A stretch of 64,000 nucleotides of DNA, taken from NCBI RefSeq assembly GCF_003711225.1, contig NZ_CP031030.1, forward strand, positions 1,922,001 through 1,986,000. Direction: 5' to 3'. The DNA comes from Runella sp. SP2. Lineage in GTDB: Bacteria; Bacteroidota; Bacteroidia; Cytophagales; Spirosomataceae. The notes beneath the pieces were generated by a model that worked only from the letters and a program-made list of their open reading frames with translations, searched no databases and was not told the origin of the DNA. The position numbers were made by a program, and so were the translations under genes. This document shows positions 16,990 through 24,134 of the stretch, in pieces (positions within the stretch are counted from its first letter, which is position 1; every line of letters begins with the position of its first letter).

Positions 16990-17451
16990 GCAACACTCAT
17001 TAAAAAAACAACAAATGGTGGTTTATTTGATGAACTTGAAATAACTATTTTCAAAACTGCAAGACTTGTAAGTAAAGATTTTATGACAGGGCATCATATA
17101 CCATCACAAAAGTTCATGACAAGCCTGAAAAATAAGCCAGAATATATGATAGACCCCAATTTTAAAAAAATGGTAGATGATTATGATCCAGATCAGGCAT
17201 TTGTAATCATGATGGAAGAAACTGTACAAGGACAAAATAAATCTCGGCATGGGAAAACACTTACTTATGGAGGAAATAGTAGAAACCCAGGTTATTTATC
17301 CATGTCACCTAAACAAGCCCTAAATTTAGACATTGATAATCTTCGTGATATCTATAGACAGGAAGGTTTATATACAGAAGAAGTAGCGAAGAAAATAGAC
17401 TTGTTTAAAAGTAAAGTCTTACAACAGTACCCTCATATTTTCAGGTATTAA
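16888..17451 (+). pseudogene. Orphan polymorphic-toxin tail 2: Hint remnant plus GHH nuclease-like toxin domain
   Basis: The frame is open from 16861 (just after a stop codon) but has no ATG before the toxin; only TTG codons are available, so it is probably silent. The first 34 residues repeat the Hint tail of cassette 1. The toxin part has TGHHIPSQKFM, then MMEETVQGQNKSRHGKTLTYG, and a tail KQALNLDIDNL ... QQYPHIFRY. It lines up along its whole length with the toxin of cassette 1 (PLQALEFDLEDV ... KLYPNIFK), so the two are divergent alleles of one nuclease family. Its immunity gene starts 24 bases downstream. Confidence 0.8.
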
Positions 17452-17475
17452 TCAATTTTTTTAAATAATTCCCCA

Positions 17476-17958
17476 ATGAAACTAACTAATTTTACTTCTC
17501 TAAAAGAGCAGCTAATAAATTCGAGAAAACTATCAAAAGATAGTGATTTTGAAATTTATGAGGAGATATTCAATTTTGAACTAGACTATAAAACAATAGA
17601 CCTTGTTGAAGTACTATTTTATGGATTTGATGACCAGAGTGAAGATATTGAAATGCAAAACTCTTTACTTAATTATATAATGAAAATATTCAATAACTAT
17701 CCAATTGAGGAGCAACTCGAAGTGCTTATAGTAAATAAGAACTCTTTCCTCCCCCATGCTGAAAATTGGTTTTTGTCATTTCTTTGTAGATATATGATAG
17801 AAAAAAGTAATTCGCAAAAAATATTAAAAATATTTAAAAAATATTCAGTAACTAATGATACTATATATTTATTGAATAAATTAATAATTTTCACCAACGA
17901 TTTACCATTTGAGGAAATAAAAAACAATATTAAATTTTTATTAAAAGAAATAAGTTAG
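17476..17958 (+). CDS. Probable immunity protein for toxin tail 2
   Basis: 160 residues, helical, acidic in the first half (KTIDLVEVLFYGFDDQSEDIE), no signal peptide. It shares with the protein at 16367 the segment N-x-F-LPHA ... FLSFLCRYM and a similar length, so both immunity genes diverged together with their toxins. Very AT-rich. Function is inferred from position; no named family was recognised with confidence. Confidence 0.72.
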   Translation: MKLTNFTSLKEQLINSRKLSKDSDFEIYEEIFNFELDYKTIDLVEVLFYGFDDQSEDIEMQNSLLNYIMKIFNNYPIEEQLEVLIVNKNSFLPHAENWFLSFLCRYMIEKSNSQKILKIFKKYSVTNDTIYLLNKLIIFTNDLPFEEIKNNIKFLLKEIS

Positions 17959-18036
17959 GTTAAATATCATATATAATTGTTTTCAAAAAGAAAAATAACT
18001 GTATTATGATATTTAAAACAGTTATTATAAAAACCT

Positions 18037-18285
18037 CCCCCGTTGTGGAAAGAGTTCTTTGGACACTGCGTACTAAAAATAGGTGGCCCGCGGCGGCGTA
18101 CCGTGTTTGCAACTACCTCGACCAAAGTAAAAGAAGCTATAAAGTAACCGTAATAAAACCCTCGCTCATTGACATTTTGAGAAACACGAAAGTGTGAATC
18201 GGTTTAGTGGCTTTGCTTATGTGAGAGGCTACTTCTGTAAAATAGTAGCCTCTCAACAGGCAAAGGCTACGTAAAAGTACTGCTC
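18037..18285 (+). repeat. 249-bp direct repeat, copy A
   Basis: Matches 20375-20623 base for base without gaps (offset 2338), with only scattered substitutions, mostly in the first 30 bases. Inside, GAGAGGCTACT at 18223-18233 pairs with AGTAGCCTCTC at 18244-18254. The remaining sequence of 17959-18314 holds no gene that I trust; a 63-codon frame at 18006 is not conserved in frame in copy B. Confidence 0.92.
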
Positions 18286-18314
18286 TTAATCCTTCGCCCA
18301 AGTGCATCGAAATC

Positions 18315-19670
18315 ATGACCAAAACCTTTGAAACTTTTGACATGATTCGAGAATTGGTCAACAACAAAACCGTTAGAGACCAAGCATGGGTTCAAATCAA
18401 AAAACAGGCAGGAGAATACATTGATGAAACCGTCTGTTTACAGAACTCCTGCCGCTACGAACAGGGCAAAATAGCCTTTGAAGTAGCCAGTATGTTTGTT
18501 GGTATTGGGGAGTTGAAGGCAGGACTACAAGCGGCCAAATTCACCAAACTATTAAAGGCCGTTGACAATATCAGTGACCAAATCAAGGTCATTCACCGTG
18601 CCATTCACGGCCTTGGAGGCAAGTTTGTAAAAACTACGACAAAAGGAGTAGTGGATGTGGTGATGAAATCGGGGCAAAAAGTTTTCAAGTGTACCAATGG
18701 AGTATTAAGTGAAATACGTTGGAAAACAGGCGGTGGCTGGATAGAATCCAAAGTACTCTATGGCGTTGATTATATTAACTCAACTGGCGATAAGGTAAAA
18801 AATGGTGTCCTAAAACTTTACAAACGTACCAACTGCCGCCTCTCTGCTGATGCCGCCGATGATGCCTGTGATTGGGCCGTGGAAGGGATAAATGGCAAAG
18901 CACGCCTTCTAACCAAATTAGCTAATTTCCCTAACTTGAAAGTTTGGGTCAACTCGTTGGATGAAGCCTTAGATGCCAAATTGTTGGCTAAAATAGAAGA
19001 TTTAGATAATGACTACTTAGTCAAATTAGAAAGTGATATTGTAAATCCACGATATGGCTCTACTATCAAAGAGTTGGTAGAAGAAAATGCCGATGATTTG
19101 ACAGAAATCTGGAAACGTCTTAAAGACGATGTTGGCTATTGCTGGGAGATGCGAAATGAAGGCGGTAGCCGCTGGCAAAAATGGGCACAAAGAGCTGCCT
19201 TCAAAGATGCAACTCAAAAAGGTAAAGCTTTTGAAAACCTTGTTCTAAATTCTATCAAGGCTCGAAGCGGTGCATGGTACAATAAACTCAAACAAGAAGT
19301 GGCTACCTTTGGTGTCAATAATCTGGACGAATACGAATTTTTTGACCAGGTACAGTTTGGATTCCCCCAGCGCAAATTACCCGATGGATCTTTGGTTGAT
19401 TATTTTATCGCTGACCAAGTTTTTGTTAAATTCAAAACAGTCAATAATGTAAAAACTATTGATGATATGGTAATTCTTGAAACCAAATTATCTAAGTCAA
19501 CGAGCCTTACACCCAATCAAAGCGTTGCTAAGGGGTTGAATAAATATTCGATACGAGGGTCAAAATTAGGCGTTTCAGGGACGGCAGCTTTTAAAGACGG
19601 CACAATCAAATGGATAAAAGCATATGATGCAGGCGTAGGAAACGTAATTACAGACATAACCAAATTTTAG
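18315..19670 (+). CDS. Polymorphic-toxin tail 3 with PD-(D/E)xK-like nuclease domain
   Basis: 451 residues from ATG 18315; this is the one cassette with a normal start codon, although the N-terminus reads like the inside of a larger toxin (RELVNNKTVRDQAWVQIKK, YEQGKIAFEVASMFVGIGE). Residues 235-320 hold a pretoxin stretch also found in tail 4 (SRWQKWAQRAAFKDATQKGK). The last 130 residues show GKAFE, then a strand pair with D and E-x-K (VDYFIADQVFV, DDMVILETKLSKSTSL, TPNQ), the core of a restriction-endonuclease-like toxin. The immunity gene starts two bases after the stop. The fold is inferred from the motif spacing. Confidence 0.7.
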   Translation: MTKTFETFDMIRELVNNKTVRDQAWVQIKKQAGEYIDETVCLQNSCRYEQGKIAFEVASMFVGIGELKAGLQAAKFTKLLKAVDNISDQIKVIHRAIHGLGGKFVKTTTKGVVDVVMKSGQKVFKCTNGVLSEIRWKTGGGWIESKVLYGVDYINSTGDKVKNGVLKLYKRTNCRLSADAADDACDWAVEGINGKARLLTKLANFPNLKVWVNSLDEALDAKLLAKIEDLDNDYLVKLESDIVNPRYGSTIKELVEENADDLTEIWKRLKDDVGYCWEMRNEGGSRWQKWAQRAAFKDATQKGKAFENLVLNSIKARSGAWYNKLKQEVATFGVNNLDEYEFFDQVQFGFPQRKLPDGSLVDYFIADQVFVKFKTVNNVKTIDDMVILETKLSKSTSLTPNQSVAKGLNKYSIRGSKLGVSGTAAFKDGTIKWIKAYDAGVGNVITDITKF

Positions 19671-19672
19671 GC

Positions 19673-20368
19673 ATGGAACTTTTAAAAAAGAAATTAGAAG
19701 AACAATTTGGACAACAATTTATTGTTGATTTCTCAAAAAAAGGAGTAACACTCATAGCCAAAGATAAAAGCCACGCTTTTTGTATGGGCTTTACTTATTA
19801 TCTGACTGATTTTAGATTTCGAGAAAAACTCATTGTTCTCAAACGGTTTGAAGAAGTAGAGAAATTATTACAACCTATTCTGAAAAAATATAAGATAGGA
19901 CAAGGTGATTTTGTATTGGCAGTTTATGACTGTGGTTTTTTTTCAACTATCAAAGAATTAATACCATTCAAAAATATTCCTACTATCAATCACCCCCTTA
20001 TCAGCGATAGCCAAGACATTAGCTTAGAAGACGAAGTACAAATAGAAAATGCGTTGTTCGAAATCAAAAAAGCCATTGAATATGCTAAGGTACATTTTGT
20101 GGATAAATACCAGACAATCAATGATGTCTTTGAAGCTACAAAAAAAATGAATGAGGATCAAATAGCTGATTTTTTCCCTCCACCTGGGTCGCTTAGAAAA
20201 ATAATGGTTAGCTATTACAGTAATCAAAATTTCCAATTAGATACTGAGATGATGTGCCAAATTCAGATTGATAAGAGCGTTGAAATTGAGTATCCTGATA
20301 TTTTTAAGAATTATGCAGAAGCAACAGAGGCATTATACGAAAAGTTAAAATCTTTGGGTAAAAGCTAA
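19673..20368 (+). CDS. Probable immunity protein for toxin tail 3
   Basis: 231 residues, no signal peptide, no membrane segment. It follows the toxin after a 2-base gap, so translation is likely coupled. The segment RFEEVEKLLQPILKKYKIG resembles YPEVEQIVHPILKRNGL in the immunity protein of tail 4, and the C-terminal half (IADFFPPPGSLRKIMVSYY) resembles ISDYIPKGIYKKAVIW there, so the two are distant relatives. I do not recognise a named family. Confidence 0.68.
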   Translation: MELLKKKLEEQFGQQFIVDFSKKGVTLIAKDKSHAFCMGFTYYLTDFRFREKLIVLKRFEEVEKLLQPILKKYKIGQGDFVLAVYDCGFFSTIKELIPFKNIPTINHPLISDSQDISLEDEVQIENALFEIKKAIEYAKVHFVDKYQTINDVFEATKKMNEDQIADFFPPPGSLRKIMVSYYSNQNFQLDTEMMCQIQIDKSVEIEYPDIFKNYAEATEALYEKLKSLGKS

Positions 20369-20374
20369 AATCAG

Positions 20375-20623
20375 CCCCCGTTGTGCATAGTATTCTCTGA
20401 ACACTGCGCACTAAAAATAGGTGGCCCGCGGCGGCGTACCGTGTTTGCAACTACCTTGACCAAAGTAAAAGAAGCTATAAAGTAACCGTAATAAAACCCT
20501 CGTTCATTGACATTTTGAGAAACACGAAAGTGTGAATCGGTTTAGGGGCTTTGCTTGAGTGAGAGGCTACTCCAGTAAAATAGTAGCCTCTCAACAGGCA
20601 AAAGCTACGTAAAAGTACTGCTC
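20375..20623 (+). repeat. 249-bp direct repeat, copy B
   Basis: Second copy of 18037-18285. The internal hairpin arms are at 20561-20571 and 20582-20592. In this copy the open frame that leads into toxin tail 4 starts inside the repeat (after a TAA at 20576-20578); in copy A the corresponding frame is closed shortly after the repeat, so the repeat ends at a true recombination-type border with different sequence beyond it. Confidence 0.92.
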
Positions 20624-20695
20624 CCCGATGTTTCGGCTTATAACCGTGGTGTACTTGCTGCCTTTATTGCTACCATTGTTATTCCATCAAAATGG

Positions 20696-21613
20696 GTGAA
20701 ATTATCTACCTTAAAAGGCCAGCAAAAGGTATTTGGCGCCCTAAAGCTTACCATCAAAAACCCAGAGGAAGCCATTGCTCTATTTAAACAAAGCAAATGG
20801 AAAGATGGATTAAAAACCCTCTTTGGAAAAGCAGGTTATGTAGCTTCTAAATTTCCAAAAGTAAGTGCTTGGCTGGAAGGTGTAACTAATGCTTCTAAAA
20901 AAGCTGAACTACAAAACATTATCCAAACTTGGGACGATGAACTGCTGGGACGTTTGGATAATGATTTAGGTAATGTAAAATACGCTACTTCAATTAAGGA
21001 TTTGGCTTTTGAAAACCCAAGTGATTTAAAAAATGTTTGGCAAAAACTCAAAGAAGATCCGTATCATTATCGCCAATTATTGGAAGAAGGTTCTCTTACA
21101 GACTCACGTTGGCTACGCTGGTCTCAGCGAGAGTTTTTTAAAGAAGTAACTCGGGCAGGCAAAACTTTTGAAGCTCAGGTTTCTGGGATGTTAGCAAATA
21201 TAGAGCCTCCATTTGGCTCCCTGATAACCAATGGTTTTAGACATTTGAAGCAAATTTACCTCAAATCTGCCAACGGTAAATTTGTCATTGCTGATGATTT
21301 ATTGGTAAAAAAATTCACAGATGAGTTTGGGGAAGATTATTATCGTGCAGTAATCAATGATTCAAAACTTACTTCTAAATCTCCATGGACAGATAACCAA
21401 GCTACTGAATTGATTGATATATTTAAGCGAAAAACACCAACCCCTCCCACTTATATTGAGTTTGAAGTAAGAACAAGTGCCCCCGAGCTCCTAAAACAGG
21501 GAGTTCCGCTAGGACTAACAACCGGAACAACAGTACGCATCTACAGATCGGATGTTTATAAAACTATTAGTAATGGTGGCGGCGGATTTGGTCAAACAAT
21601 AAAAATGTTTTAA
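20696..21613 (+). pseudogene. Orphan polymorphic-toxin tail 4 with PD-(D/E)xK-like nuclease domain
   Basis: The frame is open from 20579 but has no ATG; the first usable start is GTG 20696, in the middle of a segment that looks like the inside of a larger protein (DVSAYNRGVLAAFIATI). I therefore take it as a headless fragment. The middle (LGRLDNDLGNVKYATSIKDL, SRWLRWSQREFFKEVTRAGK) matches the pretoxin part of tail 3. The end has GKTFE, KFVIADDLLV and VINDSKLTSKSPWTDNQ, a D-x-K version of the same nuclease core. The immunity gene starts two bases after the stop codon. Confidence 0.7.
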
Positions 21614-21615
21614 AA

Positions 21616-22296
21616 ATGGTAAAAATTGATGAACTAAGGGAATATCTGCTGGAAGACGTAAGGGCAGATGCCGTATCAATTGGATACAAGGTAGAGAATT
21701 TTCGACGAGGCTCTCAATTAATTAATCGAAGCTCCAATTTTTGGAGTAGTACCGGGTGGGCCATTCTTGACTATGGGGAAACAAAGATATTTCTTGGTTT
21801 TTCTGCTTTGATAGCTTATCCAGAAGTAGAACAAATCGTACACCCTATTTTGAAACGTAATGGTTTAATGGGGGGAGTATTAAAAGAAATGACAAGCACA
21901 TTTAATCCTGAAAATGCTCCAGAAATTTCGTATAATCTTGAATTTGAACATTTGAACCAGTTACCCAATTTGAACAAGGTCTATAAAGAATTTTTCCTTA
22001 ATGAATGCTTACCATTCTTTGAGAAGTGGAAGAATTTAAACACACTCAATGAGTTTGTGAATGACATTCCTCAAATGGAAATTTCTGATTACATCCCAAA
22101 AGGTATATACAAAAAAGCAGTTATTTGGAAACTTTGTAATAATCCTAGATACGATGAATATATCAGCTGGCTTTATAATGGTTTTGAGAATAGACTTAAA
22201 AAAACACCCAATGATGTTGATTATCAAAGATCATTTAATGCCATTAAAGAATTAAAAGAGCTTTTGGATAGAACTCCTACAAAGTATAATTTGTAA
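21616..22296 (+). CDS. Probable immunity protein for toxin tail 4
   Basis: 226 residues, soluble. It is related to the protein at 22578: both have a central YIP-x-G/FGEIM-type segment followed by a K-[AL]-V/II-K-L-N-P-[RN]-Y-[DE] motif (here KAVIWKLCNNPRYDEYI). It is more remotely related to the protein at 19673. The 2-base spacing after the toxin tail marks it as cognate immunity. No named family recognised. Confidence 0.7.
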   Translation: MVKIDELREYLLEDVRADAVSIGYKVENFRRGSQLINRSSNFWSSTGWAILDYGETKIFLGFSALIAYPEVEQIVHPILKRNGLMGGVLKEMTSTFNPENAPEISYNLEFEHLNQLPNLNKVYKEFFLNECLPFFEKWKNLNTLNEFVNDIPQMEISDYIPKGIYKKAVIWKLCNNPRYDEYISWLYNGFENRLKKTPNDVDYQRSFNAIKELKELLDRTPTKYNL

Positions 22297-22338
22297 CCTG
22301 TTCCTGTTATATGGAGTGCAATCTCAATACTAAATTGA

Positions 22339-22566
22339 AAGAAAAGGTTTCTTTTTACCGATGGGCAAGAGTCCACTATCACAACTATGCAAGATGTTAA
22401 TGCAGCAGGCACTAAAGCACAGTTTAAGTTAGCAGAAAGATTTGATTTTGAAGGGCAACCATATACTAAAGGAGCACCTATTACGCTCAAAGAAATGAGC
22501 AGTGTTCATACTAAACTCGAAAACAACTCAATAAAACTTTCAAGAGCCCTTGAAGCAGAAAATTAA
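22339..22566 (+). pseudogene. Remnant of a fifth toxin tail
   Basis: An open stretch of 75 codons after a TGA at 22336-22338 ends in TAA at 22564-22566. It reads like the C-terminal end of a secreted-toxin domain (QDVNAAGTKAQFKLAERFDF, then EMSSVHTKLENNSI). There is no upstream pretoxin part and no Shine-Dalgarno or ATG before residue 17. It lies 11 bases in front of another immunity-type gene, so it is best explained as what is left of that gene's toxin. The evidence is position and coding look only. Confidence 0.5.
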
Positions 22567-22577
22567 CAAATCATTCA

Positions 22578-23297
22578 ATGAAAACACTCAAACAAATAGA
22601 GTTCGAAGTTGATAAACTTGTGCATAGTTACTTATCGAAACAAGGTTTTATTTTACAAAAACCTTGTATTTATATAAGAACTCAATCATTTGGTTTTGAC
22701 GAATTAGATTTTTCTTCTTTAATCCAAAATGGGGTAAATACAGTCGGGATTACCTATTTCTGCCTGAGAAGATATGATTTAATTGAACAGATTTTGGATA
22801 ATACTCAATCTTATATTAAAAGGAGAAATAATCCAACTTTTGCCACACATGGAATGTGTTTTGACAAAAAATATGACAAATACCCTAACGATGCGATTAT
22901 GCAAGGCGGGTTTGAATTGATACGAGAAGGGTATGAAACAAATGACATTCATACTTTTTTTGAAGATTTCAAATGGCAATATGAAAATTTGTTAGAACCT
23001 GTTTTAGAAAAATCAAGAGATGTAAGATGGTTAGACCAAAAAATTAATTTAGAACCATTAAAATTTAAAGATTTTGGAGAGATTATGCTCATTGGAAATA
23101 GCATAGAATTTCATAAACTCATCATTGCAAAGTTGGCAGGTAATCCCAATTATGAGCAAATCTATCAACTCATACGCGGCACACTGGTGGAGTGGGCAAA
23201 CGAAGAAGAAGAAGGAAAACGTATGCTGCACGTTTTTGATAAAGTCTATGAGGATTTAAAAGAGGTCAAGCCTTTGGAGAATCCTATTTTATCGTAA
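22578..23297 (+). CDS. Probable orphan immunity protein
   Basis: 239 residues, soluble. The segment KLIIAKLAGNPNYEQIYQLI matches KAVIWKLCNNPRYDEYISWL of the immunity protein at 21616, and both have an N-terminal beta-rich half followed by a helical half. Its own toxin is reduced to the remnant at 22339-22566. Keeping an immunity gene after losing the toxin is common in such loci and protects against toxins of neighbouring cells. Confidence 0.65.
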   Translation: MKTLKQIEFEVDKLVHSYLSKQGFILQKPCIYIRTQSFGFDELDFSSLIQNGVNTVGITYFCLRRYDLIEQILDNTQSYIKRRNNPTFATHGMCFDKKYDKYPNDAIMQGGFELIREGYETNDIHTFFEDFKWQYENLLEPVLEKSRDVRWLDQKINLEPLKFKDFGEIMLIGNSIEFHKLIIAKLAGNPNYEQIYQLIRGTLVEWANEEEEGKRMLHVFDKVYEDLKEVKPLENPILS

Positions 23298-23358
23298 AAA
23301 ATAAAAAAATAGTTTAATAAAACACACTCAATAATTCTTTTCATTTAACCATCCATTT

Positions 23359-23543
23359 ATGTTCAAAAGTCTTGCTCCCTTTTTTGTTATTGTTGTTTTA
23401 TTGGTCGGTTGTAAGTCCAAAACCGAGCCGATGGCACCATCAGCGACCCAGGAAATCTATTTTTGGGCAGTCCCGTTTCCAAGTCCACTTGGAAGGTAGT
23501 AGGTGGGGATGTTGACGATTCAATGCACTATTTTAATGCGTAA
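23359..23543 (+). pseudogene. Frameshifted small lipoprotein gene
   Basis: ATG 23359 opens a 46-codon frame with a clear lipobox (VVLLVGCKS). It ends at a TAG at 23497, but the +1-type neighbouring frame continues sensibly from about 23466 (LGSPVSKSTWKVVGGDVDD ... FNA) to a TAA at 23541. The most economical reading is one small lipoprotein of about 60 residues broken by a single-base indel near 23455-23466. The protein family is not recognised. Confidence 0.5.
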
Positions 23544-23562
23544 AAACTAACAAAATATCTTA

Positions 23563-24063
23563 TTACTCAACTTCTTTCTCAATCGCCATAAAATGCGTCA
23601 AAAGACCGTCAGTGTTATGGATTGGACGAATGGTTACTTGGCACCAATAGGCTTCCCCATTTTTACGGTAGTTGAGAAGTTTGGTCGCTACTTGCTCGAC
23701 ATTTGATAGCTTTTCTCGTATCAAGTTCAGTGATTTTGTACTTGTTTTTTCTCCCTGTAAAAAAGTAGGCCTCAGTCCGATGACCTCGTTTTTGGGGTAA
23801 TGGGTCATTGTTTCAAATTGCTTACTTACCCATACTATTTCTTGAGATAAATTGGTGATTACTAGGATATAATTATTTCGTAAGAGTTGTTTTGTTTCTA
23901 ATTCTAAATCCCATTGAAATCTTTCAGAAAGGGTCGAGATGGATTTATAATCTTCACCTACTTCGATTTGCTTTTGTAACAACGGATGGGCAAAATCCCA
24001 GCTTAATAGTGGGACAAGTGAGGAAAGTTTGTGAATTGATTTTGAAGGTGGAAAATGAAACAT
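23563..24063 (-). CDS. Single-domain PAS protein, LOV-like
   Basis: About 166 residues from ATG 24063; the longer frame to 24138 would run through the hairpin at 24088-24124 and is not preferred. One PAS domain covers residues 65-165: ILVITNLSQEIVWVSKQFETMT, GLRPTFLQGEKTS, NYRKNGEAYWCQVTIRPIHN. The GxxPxFLQG segment is the position of the flavin-binding loop of LOV domains (NCRFLQG), but the cysteine that makes the photo-adduct is missing. No output domain is attached. It probably senses a small ligand or redox state, or binds a partner. Confidence 0.75.
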   Translation of the reverse strand: MFHFPPSKSIHKLSSLVPLLSWDFAHPLLQKQIEVGEDYKSISTLSERFQWDLELETKQLLRNNYILVITNLSQEIVWVSKQFETMTHYPKNEVIGLRPTFLQGEKTSTKSLNLIREKLSNVEQVATKLLNYRKNGEAYWCQVTIRPIHNTDGLLTHFMAIEKEVE

Positions 24064-24087
24064 AATTTTTATCTTTTGTTGTACTAC

Positions 24088-24124
24088 CCTACGTTTAGGT
24101 AAAATGTTTAAACCTAAACGTAGG
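24088..24124. terminator. Hairpin between metE and the PAS gene
   Basis: CCTACGTTTAGGT at 24088-24100 pairs perfectly with ACCTAAACGTAGG at 24112-24124 (13 bp, 11-base loop), just downstream of the metE stop and upstream of the PAS start. Confidence 0.6.
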
Positions 24125-24134
24125 TATTTTTGTT

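Noticed and set aside
18006..18197. 63-codon frame in repeat copy A
   Set aside because: Not kept in the near-identical copy B and without protein-like features.
15300..23300. Integron, prophage or transposon as carrier of the toxin bank
   Set aside because: No integrase, transposase, attachment-site duplication or terminal inverted repeats found at the borders.
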